Shown: positions 45,769 to 54,830, counted from the first letter of the stretch. The stretch is DNA of 64,000 nucleotides from Sphingopyxis sp. QXT-31 (GCF_001984035.1 NZ_CP019449.1:1922001-1986000), one strand, 5' to 3'. Notes: generated by a model not told the origin, from the sequence alone. A program made the numbers and translations.

Positions 45769-45797
45769 GCAGATACGCCGCTTCTTGCGGGAGAGAT

Positions 45798-45828
45798 GGG
45801 GCGTGGCCTGGGGGCCGCGCCCCTTTTT
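45798..45828 (+). terminator. Rho-independent terminator after the parA operon
   Basis: The stem GGGGCG-t-GGCC / GGCC-g-CGCCCC has a 4-base loop and is followed by TTTTT at 45824-45828. It sits 30 bp after the SPOR lipoprotein stop and before the convergent copB end. Confidence 0.9.
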
Positions 45829-45856
45829 GTTGGGCCGCCCGAAACCGCACCACGCG

Positions 45857-46834
45857 TCAGAACCAGGCGCGCACCCCCGTCACCAGGCTGACGCTGCTCC
45901 TGTCCTCGCCCACGGCGCGCGCGAAGCGTGCGGTGTCGCCGAATTTGCGCGCCCATTCGACCCCGACATAGGGCGCGAATTCCCTAACGATCTCGTAGCG
46001 GAGGCGAAGGCCGAGCTCCATGGCGGAGAGGCCCGACCCGACGCCGAGCGCAGGCACATCCTGCGCCGCGACATTGAACTCGGCCATCGGCTGCAGGATC
46101 AACTGCTGCGTGATGCGCTGGTCGTAATATCCCTCGATCCGCGCGCTGACATCGCCCTTGTTTGACACGAACAGTGCACCCTCGATCTCGAACCAGTATG
46201 GCGCGAGCCCCTCGAAGCCGATCGTCGCATAGGTCCGGTCGGGCCCATGCCCCAGATCCTGTCGGACACCCGCCTGCAGGTTGAAATAGGCGTCGACCGC
46301 GCGGCTGTAGAGCAATTGCGTCTCGACGCTTTCGATCGCTTCGCCGAAATTGCCCTCGCCCTCGCTCTTCACAGTCACGCGGTTGATGTCGCCGCCGTAC
46401 CAGCCCTCGGCGTCCCAGCGATAGCCGTCGCGCCCCTTGCGCGCCTGATATTCGGCGAGATTGAAGCTCAGGACGGCGGTGGTCTGCGCGCCATTCTCCA
46501 GCATCATCGCGTGGCGCGAATGCTCCATCTCGCCCTTGGGATAGAGACGGTCGGCGTACCAGTCGGCCGGGGGCGGCGGCGCGGGGGCATCGCCGGCGGG
46601 GAGATCGGTTCCGACCGCGCCGGTGGCGGTTCCCGGACTTTCCTGCGCGGGCGTACAATGCCCCATCGCGGCATGCTCGGGCGCGCAAGCCGTGTCGGGC
46701 GCCGACTTTTCGGGCATGGGCATCGGCGCGGGCTGAGCGCCACCATGCCCCCCATGCCCGCCATGCTGCGCCGCCGCGGGGACCGTGAAGGCGAAGGCCG
46801 AAAGCCCGGCGAACAGCAATGCCGCGCGCATCAT
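45857..46834 (-). CDS. copB: Copper resistance outer-membrane protein CopB
   Basis: This 325-residue protein has a signal peptide (LLFAGLSAFAFTVPAAAQ) and a His/Met-rich segment (HGGHGGHGG, then CAPEHAAMGHC at about 50). A CopB barrel domain of about 220 residues follows (DRLYPKGEMEHSRHAMMLENG, AEGWYGGDINRVTVKSEGEG, RQDLGHGPDRTYATIGFEGLAP, GLRLRYEIVREFAPYVGVEW) and ends in Phe. It is thought to sequester or export copper at the outer membrane. It is translated from an ATG overlapping the copA stop. The CAPEHAAMGHC module is shared with CopA. Confidence 0.92.
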   Translation of the reverse strand: MMRAALLFAGLSAFAFTVPAAAQHGGHGGHGGAQPAPMPMPEKSAPDTACAPEHAAMGHCTPAQESPGTATGAVGTDLPAGDAPAPPPPADWYADRLYPKGEMEHSRHAMMLENGAQTTAVLSFNLAEYQARKGRDGYRWDAEGWYGGDINRVTVKSEGEGNFGEAIESVETQLLYSRAVDAYFNLQAGVRQDLGHGPDRTYATIGFEGLAPYWFEIEGALFVSNKGDVSARIEGYYDQRITQQLILQPMAEFNVAAQDVPALGVGSGLSAMELGLRLRYEIVREFAPYVGVEWARKFGDTARFARAVGEDRSSVSLVTGVRAWF

Positions 46835-48615
46835 GCTGCCTCCCCCTTCGGCCGCACGCTGACGACGCGCATCATGCCGGCGTGCATGTGATAGAGGAGG
46901 TGGCAGTGGAACGCCCAGTCGCCGAGCGCGTCGGCGGTGAAGTCGAAGGTCGCGATGCCGCCCGGCTGGACGATCACCGTATGCTTGCGCGGCGCGCGGT
47001 CGCCCTTGCCCGTCACCAGCTCGAAGAAATGGCCGTGCAGGTGGATCGGGTGGACCATCATCGAATCGTTGATCAGGTTCACGCGCACGCGCTCGCCCTC
47101 GATGAAGGGGATGGGCTCGTGATGATCGGACATCTTCACGCCGTCGAACGACCACATGAAGCGCTCCATATTGCCCGTCAGGTGGATGTCGAGCGAGCGG
47201 CCGGGCGCGCGGACGTCGGGGTTGCGCTCGAGCGCGACGAGGTCGCGATAGGTCAGCACCTTGTGCCCCACATCCTCCAGCCCCTGCCCCGGCTCGCCCA
47301 TGCGGTCGACGGGGATGGGCGAGATCGTCTGGACGCTGGGGTCGCGCTTGACCTGCGGCGCGACGTCGAAGTCGCGCATGCTGTGGTCCATGCCGCCCGC
47401 ACCATGCCCCATCGCGGCATGGTCGACGCCCGCATCGGCGGCGGACGTGCAATGCCCCATTGCGGCATGCTCGGGCGCGCAGGCCGCGTCGCCGCCGCCC
47501 GCCATGGCGCCCATGCCCATGTCCTTCATCGTCGCGAGTGGGCGCTTGCGGAGCGGCGGAACCTCGGCGGTCATGCCCGCGCGCGGCGCCAGCGTCGCGC
47601 GCGCCATGCCCGAGCGGTCGTTGACCTCGGCAATGAAGCTGTACGCGCGGTCCGCTGCGGGGGTGACGATCACGTCATAGGTTTCGGCCACCCCGATCTG
47701 GAACTCGTCGACCGGCAGCGGCACGACGTTGAGCCCGTCGGCCTGCACGATCGTCATGCCGAGCCCCGGGATGCGGACGTTGAAGATCGACATCGCCGAG
47801 GCGTTGACGATACGCAGCCGCACACGCTCACCCGGCGCGAACAGCGCGGTCCAATTGTCTTGCGGGCCATGGCCGTTGATCAGGAAGGTGTAGGTCGAGC
47901 CGTTGACGTCGGCGACGTCGGTCGGGTCCATCCGCATCTCGCCCCATTTCACGCGTTCCTTGAGCACCTGGTCCTCGCCCGCGAGCAGCCCGCGGAGCGT
48001 CTGGCGCTGCCTGTTGAAATGCCCCGGATTGACCTTGAGCTTGCGAAAGATCGCCTCGGGCGACAGGCGGCTGTGGTCCGACAGCACGATCACATGCTCG
48101 CGGTCGTAGGCGACGGGGTCGGCTTCCCTGGGGTCGATGATCAACGGGCCATAATGGCCGATCTGTTCCTGCAGCCCCGAATGGCTATGGTACCAATAGG
48201 TCCCCGCCTGCACGACGGGAAATTCATAGACGAAGGTCGAGCGCGCCTTGATGCCCGGGAAGCTGACCCCCGGCACGCCGTCCATGTGAAAGGGCAGGAT
48301 CAGCCCGTGCCAGTGGATCGAGCTTTCCTCGTCGAGGTCGTTGACCACGGTCAGCCGCGCCTGCTGGCCTTCCTTCAGCCGGACGAGCGGCCCGGGGACG
48401 GTGCCGTTGATCCCGATCGCGCGGCTGACCTTGCCATCGACGCGCATCGTCTGGCGCGCGATGCGCAGCGTGATGTCCGTGCCCGACACGGTCGGCAGCT
48501 GCGACCGGAGACCGGCCGACACCGGCTGCGCCCAGGCGGGAAACCAGGCGGCGAGCGCCGCCGCGGCGCCGCCGCCCGCTGCCGCGCCAATAAAGTGCCG
48601 CCGACCGATCCGCAT
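46831..48615 (-). CDS. copA: Multicopper oxidase CopA (copper resistance)
   Basis: This 594-residue protein has a twin-arginine signal (MRIGRRHFIGAAAGGG). Multicopper oxidase sites are in order: HWHG, WYHSHSG, HPIHLHGHFFE and HCHLLYHMHAGMM, covering type 1, 2 and 3 copper ligands. A Met/His/Cys-rich insert at about 340-390 contains CAPEHAAMGHC, DHAAMGHGAGGMDHSM. It oxidises Cu(I) to Cu(II) in the periplasm. It is cotranscribed with copB and lies about 57 bp downstream of a sigma-factor gene on the same strand. Confidence 0.94.
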   Translation of the reverse strand: MRIGRRHFIGAAAGGGAAAALAAWFPAWAQPVSAGLRSQLPTVSGTDITLRIARQTMRVDGKVSRAIGINGTVPGPLVRLKEGQQARLTVVNDLDEESSIHWHGLILPFHMDGVPGVSFPGIKARSTFVYEFPVVQAGTYWYHSHSGLQEQIGHYGPLIIDPREADPVAYDREHVIVLSDHSRLSPEAIFRKLKVNPGHFNRQRQTLRGLLAGEDQVLKERVKWGEMRMDPTDVADVNGSTYTFLINGHGPQDNWTALFAPGERVRLRIVNASAMSIFNVRIPGLGMTIVQADGLNVVPLPVDEFQIGVAETYDVIVTPAADRAYSFIAEVNDRSGMARATLAPRAGMTAEVPPLRKRPLATMKDMGMGAMAGGGDAACAPEHAAMGHCTSAADAGVDHAAMGHGAGGMDHSMRDFDVAPQVKRDPSVQTISPIPVDRMGEPGQGLEDVGHKVLTYRDLVALERNPDVRAPGRSLDIHLTGNMERFMWSFDGVKMSDHHEPIPFIEGERVRVNLINDSMMVHPIHLHGHFFELVTGKGDRAPRKHTVIVQPGGIATFDFTADALGDWAFHCHLLYHMHAGMMRVVSVRPKGEAA

Positions 48616-48672
48616 GATAGTCCCGTCTTCCTCTTGTATCCGAAGAGCATACGCACGCGCGGCGCGCACCCC

Positions 48673-49236
48673 TTACGCGTCCAGAATCGCGCGGAGTTTC
48701 GCGCGCGCACGATAGAGGCGCGTCTCGACCGTCTTTTCGCTGACGCCCAGCATCTCCGAGGTCTCGGCTTGGCTCAACTCCTCGGCCCCGCGCAATATGA
48801 TCACTTCGCGCAGATTGGCCGGCAGGTCCAAAATCGCGCGTTGCACCCGCGCCAGCTCGGCGCGGTCGCTCGCCGCGACGTCGATCGCCGGGCCATCGCC
48901 CGCGACGTCATAGGCGCTTTCGAGCGGCAGCGCGCGCGCAAAAAAGGCGCGGACCTTGCGGCGGCGCGCCCAGTCGCGGCATTTGTTGAGCGCGATGCGC
49001 GAGATCCAGACGCGGAACGGCCGCGCCCCGTCGTAGCGCGCGAGCGCGGCGAAACCCGCAACGAAGCTTTCCTGCACCAGATCCATCGCCTCGCCCTCGT
49101 CGCCGACATGCGCGCGGATCAGGCGAAAGACCGGCGCCTTGTAGCGTGCCAGCAACTCGCGATACGCGTCCTGCCCGCCCGCAAGCGCGAGCGCCGCGAG
49201 CTCGCGGTCGCCAAGCTGCGCCAGCGCGGCGGTCAC
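48673..49236 (-). CDS. ECF sigma factor, CnrH-like
   Basis: From a GTG at 49236 this is 187 residues. Region 2 shows DLVQESFVAGFAALARYDG and FRVWISRIALNKCRDWARR, and region 4 shows LPANLREVIILRGAEELSQAETSEMLGVSEKTVETRLYRARAKL. The size and neighbours match CnrH (about 190) of the CnrYXH metal-responsive system. The GTG overlaps the sensor stop as GTGA. It lies directly ahead of copA-copB, so it probably drives their transcription in response to periplasmic metal. Confidence 0.87.
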   Translation of the reverse strand: MTAALAQLGDRELAALALAGGQDAYRELLARYKAPVFRLIRAHVGDEGEAMDLVQESFVAGFAALARYDGARPFRVWISRIALNKCRDWARRRKVRAFFARALPLESAYDVAGDGPAIDVAASDRAELARVQRAILDLPANLREVIILRGAEELSQAETSEMLGVSEKTVETRLYRARAKLRAILDA

Positions 49237-49664
49237 CTCGCATCGGCGGTCAGCGCCTTGACCACATGCTTGTCGAACAGCACCGCCTGGTCGGCATCGA
49301 GGACGCTGCGCATCGCGAACAGGTGCCGCAGCGTTTCCTTCTGCAATTCGCCCATCACCATATGCGTGTCGTCGATCGCCGCGGTGACGCGCGGGCCATA
49401 GCCATGCTCGGCCTCGATCGCCTGCGCAAGGCGGGTGTTCGCGGCGCGCATCTCGCCCTCCAGCGCCGCGCGGCGCCCCGCGAAGCGCGCCTCGATCGCC
49501 TCCAGCCTTTTTTCCTGATCCGCCGACAGCGTCAGTTCGCGGTGGAGCAGCGCGTGGAGCTCGGTCTCGCTCTGCCGCGGCGCATCGACGAGCAGCCGGC
49601 CGGCGAAGACGCCGGCAAGCGCCGCGACGAAGGCCATGAAACCGATAATCGCGACCCGGCGCAT
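49233..49664 (-). CDS. Periplasmic metal-sensor protein, CnrX/Spy-like
   Basis: This 143-residue protein has an N-terminal membrane anchor (VAIIGFMAFVAALAGVFAGRLLV). A helical hairpin follows (ELHALLHRELTLSADQEKRLEAIEARFAGRR, AQAIEAEHGYGPRVTAAIDDTHMVMGELQKETLRHLF). Conserved His residues (HALLHREL, DDTHMVMGEL, and a late His) could bind metal as in CnrX. It overlaps the gene before by one base and the sigma gene by four. Confidence 0.82.
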   Translation of the reverse strand: MRRVAIIGFMAFVAALAGVFAGRLLVDAPRQSETELHALLHRELTLSADQEKRLEAIEARFAGRRAALEGEMRAANTRLAQAIEAEHGYGPRVTAAIDDTHMVMGELQKETLRHLFAMRSVLDADQAVLFDKHVVKALTADAR

Positions 49665-49930
49665 CAGCGCGCGTCCAGCAAAGTCGAGGGCGCAAGCGGG
49701 CTCGCCGAAATTAGCGGGGTGAGCGGGCTCGCAGCGACCGCATGCGGCGCGAACGCGCTGCCCGCCACCACCCCGCCGCCGAGCGAAAACAACGCTGCGA
49801 CCACCATCAGCCGCCGCGTCGCCGCCATCTCGGCCTTGCGCGCCGCCAGCCCGGCGAGCACGCGGTCGTCGAGCGCGTCCAGCGCCCGCGGCAGCGCCGC
49901 GGCATTCAACTTTCGAAACGCATCGTCCAT
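49664..49930 (-). CDS. Small membrane anti-sigma protein, CnrY-like
   Basis: This 88-residue protein has an N-terminal cytoplasmic part rich in charged residues (MDDAFRKLNAAALPRALDAL), one transmembrane helix (LMVVAALFSLGGGVVAGSAF) and a short periplasmic tail. Size and topology match CnrY (about 95 residues), and its position just before the CnrX-like and CnrH-like genes supports the call. Sequence similarity alone would be weak. Confidence 0.7.
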   Translation of the reverse strand: MDDAFRKLNAAALPRALDALDDRVLAGLAARKAEMAATRRLMVVAALFSLGGGVVAGSAFAPHAVAASPLTPLISASPLAPSTLLDAR

Positions 49931-50068
49931 CGCCCGATCACCGGTCCTTTCACCAGCCCCATACGCGCCCGCGCGCACGACCCCTCATCCCCTTTTTCAC
50001 CAACCGGGCGCGAGGGGCGCCGCCGCGCCCTGCGTATTAGCAGCACGACCCTGCGATTGGAGCCCAAT

Positions 50069-50448
50069 ATGATGAAGCCCGCCCTCGCCGTCCTTGCCGC
50101 CACGGCGCTCGCCCCGTCGTCGACCGCCGCGCTGGCGCACGCAAGGCTGATGACCTCCACCCCGCCACCAACGCCACGGTGGGCAAGGTCACGACGATCA
50201 AACTCCAATTCAGCGAAAAGCTGATCGCCGCGACCGTACGCGCCGATCTGGTGATGACCGGCATGCCAGGCATGACCGACCACCCGCCGATGAAGATCGC
50301 GATCGGCTCGGCGCTGGGCAAGGACGGCAAGTCGATGACGCTCATCCCGAAGCGCGCGCTCGCCCCCGGCACCTACAGGGTGACATGGTCGGCGGCGGGC
50401 GCCGACACCCACCGCAAGGGCAGCGACTTCGCCTTCACGGTGAAATAG
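50069..50448 (+). pseudogene. copC: copC, interrupted by a one-base deletion (or sequence error)
   Basis: Frame one, from ATG 50069, encodes the signal peptide and mature start (MMKPALAVLAATALA, AHARLMTSTP). It then loses homology at about 50164 and stops at 50222-50224. The next frame resumes with the CopC sequence TNATVGKVTTIKLQFSEKL, TGMPGM and HRKGSDFAFTVK to 50448. Adding one G after 50164 restores a single reading frame. CopC is a periplasmic copper-binding protein that hands copper to CopD. It is divergent from the regulatory trio. Confidence 0.85.
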
Positions 50449-50454
50449 GTGGTC

Positions 50455-51362
50455 ATGGCCGGCCCGCTCATGACCGGCATCAGGTTCCTGCTCTTCGCCG
50501 ACTGATGCTCGTCATGGGGCTGGCGGCCTTCCTGCTCCACGCGCTCCGTGCCGACGAGCGCGAAGATGCGGCGCTGGTCGCCGGGCTGACCGCGCCGCAG
50601 CCCTGGCTCTGCGGCCTCGCCCTGCTAGTCTCGCTCGGCGGCATGCTGGTGCTCACAGCGAACATGCTGGGCGTCGCGGTGACCGATGTCGGCTCCGACA
50701 TGCCGGCCGCGATGGCTTTCGAGAGCGACGCCGGCAAGGCGTGGATCGTACGCACGTTCGCGCTGGCGGTCGCCGCGATCGCTGCGACGCGGCTCGGCCA
50801 GAGCCCGGTGGCGGCGATACGCGTTCTGGCCTTGGCGGGAGCGGTTGCGCTCGCCAGCCTCGTCTGGTCGGGCCACGCCGCCGCGACCGAGGGCCTCGCC
50901 GGCACGATCCACCGCCTCGCCGACGCGCTGCACTTCATCGCCGCGGGAATCTGGCTCGGCGCGATCGCCGCTTTCCTGATCCTGCTGCGCCCGGTGGCGG
51001 GCGACGCCGGGCAAGCACGGCTCGACCTCGCCGCGCGCAGCCTCGACCGGTTCGCGCGCGTCAGCACGCTCTGCGTGCTCACCGTGGCCGCGACCGGGCT
51101 GGTCAATCTGCAGGCGATCGTCGGGATCGGCCGGGCCGGGCAACTCCTCGAGTCCGCCTATGGCCAGCTGCTCGTCGCCAAATTACTGCTCTTCGCTGCG
51201 ATGCTCGGCTTCGCCGCGCTCAACCGCTGGCGGCTGGTGCCCGCCCCGGCGCTCGTCGGCGGCGCATCGACCCGCGCGATCCGCACCAGCCTCGCGCTCG
51301 AAGCCCTCGCTGCGGCGCTGATCCTCGCGCTCGTCGCCGCGCTCGGGCAACTCGAGCCCTGA
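50455..51362 (+). pseudogene. copD: copD, interrupted by a one-base deletion (or sequence error)
   Basis: ATG 50455 opens with MAGPLMTGIRFLLFAD and reaches TGA at 50503-50505. The expected continuation LMLVMGLAAFLLHAL starts in the next frame at about 50505 and runs to 51362, with some seven or eight hydrophobic helices (WSGHAAATEGLAGTIHRLADALHFIAAGIWLGAI carries the CopD His residues). One C inserted after 50502 restores a full gene of about 300 residues. CopD is the inner-membrane copper transporter. Confidence 0.83.
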
Positions 51363-51480
51363 GTGGCCGCTTTCGCCATATTCGCCGATCCGGCCCATAT
51401 GGCCCTCGCCCCTGGCAGCCCAAACAAATGCCAGAGGGCGCTTGTCATCATCCGGCCTCGCTGTTAGAGGCGCCGGCGTT

Positions 51481-51556
51481 GCCGCTTTAGCTCAGTTGGT
51501 AGAGCACATCATTCGTAATGATGGGGTCACAGGTTCGAGTCCTGTAAGCGGCACCA
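51481..51556 (+). tRNA. tRNA-Thr (anticodon CGT)
   Basis: The cloverleaf is complete: acceptor GCCGCTT / AAGCGGC, D arm GCTC / GAGC, anticodon arm CATCA-TTCGTAA-TGATG with anticodon CGT, T arm ACAGG-TTCGAGT-CCTGT, and an encoded CCA end. The 3' half is the attachment site of the downstream integrative element. Confidence 0.97.
51538..51549. other. attL core within tRNA-Thr 3' end
   Basis: AGTCCTGTAAGC, identical to 62341-62352. It lies in the T-arm and acceptor of the tRNA gene, the usual crossover place for this integrase family. Confidence 0.65.
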
Positions 51557-51670
51557 TTTTCCTGTTCGCCAACGGCCGGGAATGGTTGCAAAAACCCCGA
51601 AAATCTGCCAAAAATTAAGTCGGAACGGTCGCCGATGTGCGCGGCTGGTCGCCGACAATCGCATGCCGCA

Positions 51671-51751
51671 GGGGGTATGTGTGGGGGTATTTGGCAAATG
51701 TGCCGTTTAAAATACCCCCAAATTGCCGGTGACGGATTGGGAGATACCCCC
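51671..51751. repeat. Integrase arm-type repeats, left end
   Basis: Four copies of the 8-mer GGGGGTAT are present: 51671-51678 and 51683-51690 in one orientation, 51712-51719 and 51744-51751 in the other. The middle pair forms an 11-bp perfect inverted repeat (51682-51692 / 51710-51720). They lie between the tRNA and the integrase start. Similar GGGGGTA copies occur at the other end (62264-62282). Confidence 0.6.
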
Positions 51752-51752
51752 A

Positions 51753-52997
51753 ATGGCGTTGACGGTAACCGCGATAAAAGCAGCAAAACCGAAGGCGAAA
51801 CCGTATAAATTGGCCGACGAAAAGGGGCTGTCCCTTATCGTGTCGCCATCCGGGGGTATGTTGTGGCGCTGGAAATATCGCGTCGATGGCATCGGCGCCG
51901 ATGGCCAGCCCAAGCGGATCGAAAAGATGCTGGCGCTGGGCGCTTATCCCGACGTCGGCTTACAGGCGGCACGCGAGCGGCGCGACGCCGCGCGCCAGCA
52001 ACTCGCCAGCGGCATCGATCCGGCCGAAAAGAAACAGCGCGACAAGCGGGCTGCCAAGATTGGCGCCGCCAACACCTTTCACGCCGTGGCGACGAAATTC
52101 ATCGAGAAATGCCGCCGTGACGGGCTGGCGGAAACGACATTGCGGAAACGGCAATGGACCTTGGGACTGGTCGCGCGTGCCATCGGCAATCGCCCGATCG
52201 CCGAAATCAAGCCGATCGATATTCTCGACGCGGTGCGCCCTTATGAGGCCGCGAAGAATCACGAAAAGGCGCGGCGGACACTGGAATTCGTCGGCGCCGT
52301 CTTTCGCTATGGCGTCGCAAACCAGTTGGTCGCCGCCGACCCCACGCGCGATCTGCGAGGCGCGCTGGCGTCGCGTAAGCCCAAGCATCTGGCGGCAATA
52401 CTCGACCCCAAGCGCGTCGGTGAGCTGCTGCGCGCGATCGACGGTTACGAGGGTCAGGGCATCACCCATATCGCGCTGCGACTGTCGCCGCACGTATTTG
52501 TCCGGCCGGGCGAGTTGCGGAAGGCGGAATGGCGCGAAATAGACTTCGACGCGGCGGTCTGGAAAATCGACGCCGCCAAGATGAAGGGGCGGCAGGAACA
52601 CGCCGTGCCGCTGTCGAAACAGGCGCTGGCGTTGCTTCGCGAAGCCCATGCGCTCACCGGCGACGGGCAGTTTGTCTTTCCGTCGGTTCGCACGCCGCGC
52701 CGCCCAATGTCCGAAAACACGATCAACGGCGCGCTTCGCCGCTTGGGCTTCACCGGCGACGAAATGACCGCGCACGGCTTTCGCGCTATGGCCAGCACCT
52801 TGCTGAACGAAAGCGGCAAGTGGCAGCCGGACGCCATCGAACGCGCGCTGGCGCACAAGGACCGCGACCAAGTGCGCGCCGCCTATCATCGCGGGGCGCA
52901 TTGGGCGGAGCGCGTTGAAATGGCGCAATGGTGGAGCGATCATTTGGAAACGCTGCGGAATGGCGCCGAGATAATCCCCTTGCGCGCGGGAGCCTGA
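51753..52997 (+). CDS. int: Tyrosine integrase (DUF4102, P4-like)
   Basis: From ATG 51753 this is 414 residues. The N-terminal DUF4102 arm-binding domain (LTVTAIKAAKPKAKPYKLADEKGL, MLALGAYPDVGLQAARERRDAAR) is followed by a core-binding domain. The catalytic domain has Arg in VRPGELRKAEW, HGFRAMAS (HxxR) and the nucleophile Tyr in VRAAYHRGAHW. It sits just inside the element's tRNA end. A closely related partial gene lies at the right edge of the window in the opposite orientation. Confidence 0.93.
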   Translation: MALTVTAIKAAKPKAKPYKLADEKGLSLIVSPSGGMLWRWKYRVDGIGADGQPKRIEKMLALGAYPDVGLQAARERRDAARQQLASGIDPAEKKQRDKRAAKIGAANTFHAVATKFIEKCRRDGLAETTLRKRQWTLGLVARAIGNRPIAEIKPIDILDAVRPYEAAKNHEKARRTLEFVGAVFRYGVANQLVAADPTRDLRGALASRKPKHLAAILDPKRVGELLRAIDGYEGQGITHIALRLSPHVFVRPGELRKAEWREIDFDAAVWKIDAAKMKGRQEHAVPLSKQALALLREAHALTGDGQFVFPSVRTPRRPMSENTINGALRRLGFTGDEMTAHGFRAMASTLLNESGKWQPDAIERALAHKDRDQVRAAYHRGAHWAERVEMAQWWSDHLETLRNGAEIIPLRAGA

Positions 52998-53069
52998 ATG
53001 CACGACGGTCTATGACCGCTAACGACCGATTGCGGACCGTAAGCGGCGCTTCATCATATCCGGCACTCA

Positions 53070-54227
53070 TTAGGACGCGCCTTGTCTGCTCATCTTGTAG
53101 AAAGCGGCCCAATCGGCAAATCGAGCGATACGCTCCCAAAACAGGCCGCGCGTGGCTGCAAAGTTATGCATGTGACTCATCCGTGGGCAGACAAAGATGT
53201 CGACAGAGGGTGATGATCGATAAGCGCGAGGCTCACCTGGCACATCCGCTGTCGTGTCTCGTTCACCCATCCCGACGAGCACCGGCACGGTGACTGCAGC
53301 AGCCTCAGGCGCAACCGCTCCTGGCGTTAGGCAACTCTGAGCTACCGCTCCTGGCGTCGTTAATGATCCCCACGGTTGGCAGACGACGCCCACTTGTCTG
53401 GCTGGGTCATGGATGTGAAAGAACCGCGCAAGGTCGACCAGGGCGATTGATTTCATTTCGGCATCATAATCGTCGGCGAAATGAAATCCCCATAGCATCG
53501 GGTGCTCGGCTACCGCTGAAGCGGCATCCCCCCCTATTGCCATCTTGCTTTTGAAGCGCTGGACGGCCCCCGCGTTCACCACAACGGGAACAGCGCCGTG
53601 AAGCAGCGTGTCGCGTGGCAGCCATGGCGCGACAATCGGTTCTGTCCCAGGGCGTACGGGTGGATGAGTATGCACCGCTGAATAGCCGAGCACTGCAATG
53701 CCATCGTAACAGTGGTAGCGTCCCTGCTGGATGATAGTCAGACAGCCTCCCATCGATTGGCCGATACCGATTTTGACCGGATCGATAATCTTTGGAAATT
53801 CCTCGACTAACGCGCCCTCGGCCAGAAGGCGCAATATTTCCGTCTCTGCCGCCATATTGGCGGCGGCCGTCGTCGTATAGTCGAGTTTTGCGGCGTCGTG
53901 GATGCTGGAGTCACCGACGCCCAGATGATCGACAGAGACGAAAATCCAGCCGCGCTGTGCGTGCCAATCCGCCTGCGCGCCGCGAACGGGACCGGGTAGA
54001 TCAACCGTGTAATAACCGCGGGAATAACCACCGCCGGGTTTGGCGAAGCAAACGATAGGTGGGGATGGCATGGTTGAAGGATCGGGCAGCGTCACGGTGA
54101 CGGCTATGTGCGCGTCCTCCCCAAGTTCGACAGCGGGCGTCACATCGATGTTAAATTCGATGGCTCTCATTTTCGCATTCTCCCCAACTTTGTTCGCCAC
54201 ACGAATCGTGTCCACAGGTGTGGACAT
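53070..54227 (-). CDS. Alpha/beta-hydrolase-fold protein
   Basis: This 385-residue protein has a nucleophile elbow GIGQSMGGC, a strand-turn WIFVSVDHLGVGDSS and a late GMGERDTTAD (acid) and CPRMSHMHNFA (His), consistent with an esterase/lipase-like triad. An internal start at MRAIEFN (54170) is possible. An in-frame 30-bp duplication gives TPGAVA twice with a 10-residue period (about 53314-53357), a possible loop expansion. Codon use is less GC-biased than in the core genome. It is read with the TetR gene just upstream. The substrate is unknown. Confidence 0.75.
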   Translation of the reverse strand: MSTPVDTIRVANKVGENAKMRAIEFNIDVTPAVELGEDAHIAVTVTLPDPSTMPSPPIVCFAKPGGGYSRGYYTVDLPGPVRGAQADWHAQRGWIFVSVDHLGVGDSSIHDAAKLDYTTTAAANMAAETEILRLLAEGALVEEFPKIIDPVKIGIGQSMGGCLTIIQQGRYHCYDGIAVLGYSAVHTHPPVRPGTEPIVAPWLPRDTLLHGAVPVVVNAGAVQRFKSKMAIGGDAASAVAEHPMLWGFHFADDYDAEMKSIALVDLARFFHIHDPARQVGVVCQPWGSLTTPGAVAQSCLTPGAVAPEAAAVTVPVLVGMGERDTTADVPGEPRAYRSSPSVDIFVCPRMSHMHNFAATRGLFWERIARFADWAAFYKMSRQGAS

Positions 54228-54248
54228 AAGCGCATGTCGGGAGCGTGG

Positions 54249-54830
54249 CTAGTGGGAGCTTTCGACAACCATCTGCAGTTGTTCGGCTAACCATTGATCT
54301 GTCATGGCACCAGCATCAGCGGTTTCGGGCTCTAGGTTGAGTATGCGGCTGTACAAAAAATATCCACTACAGATCATTGATATGCGAACTGCCAGTTTCC
54401 TCGCATCAGAACCGCCCAACCAATCGGCGATTGGCTGCACAACCTGCTGTTCCATGAGGCGAAGTGCGATGGCGCGCGAAGTGGGGTCGGACGTTGCAAA
54501 GATCAGCATTTGGACGGGTTGAACGTCGGTGCCGCGTTCACGCCCAAAAAAGGCGGCGGCTCGTGCTCCGAAGGTCTCGCGAGGTCCGTCGAGAAGTGGC
54601 CCTACATTGAGTGTCTCTGCCAGCGCACGCTCGAATAGACGCTCCTTGGGTCCAAAGTAGCGTTGAATGAGGGTCGTATCGCAACCAGCCATCGCGGCAA
54701 TCGCTCTCAGGCCCACGTCCCCATAACCCCGCGAGGAAAACGCGTGTTGAGCGGAGGTCAAAATGCGAGCGCGTGTTGCGTCGGCAGTAGACAGCCTTCG
54801 CCCCCCTGCGTCCTTTCCATCCACCAGCAT
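54249..54830 (-). CDS. TetR-family transcriptional regulator
   Basis: This 193-residue protein has an N-terminal HTH (TRARILTSAQHAFSSRGYGDVGLRAIAAMAGCDTTLIQRYFGPKERLFERAL). Its C-terminal helices have the TetR_C-like pattern (RLMEQQVVQPIADWLGG). It probably represses itself and the hydrolase downstream. A GGGAAA-ttg-TTTCCC palindrome 31 bp upstream of the start is a candidate operator. Confidence 0.87.
   Translation of the reverse strand: MLVDGKDAGGRRLSTADATRARILTSAQHAFSSRGYGDVGLRAIAAMAGCDTTLIQRYFGPKERLFERALAETLNVGPLLDGPRETFGARAAAFFGRERGTDVQPVQMLIFATSDPTSRAIALRLMEQQVVQPIADWLGGSDARKLAVRISMICSGYFLYSRILNLEPETADAGAMTDQWLAEQLQMVVESSH

Noticed and set aside
51370..51450. Terminator between copD and the tRNA
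   Set aside because: CTGGCA/TGCCAG can pair, but the stem is interrupted and no T-run follows, so support is too weak.
53300..53360. Repeat ACCGCTCCTGGCGT as a regulatory or CRISPR repeat
   Set aside because: It lies in frame inside the hydrolase gene with only two copies, so it is a small coding duplication.
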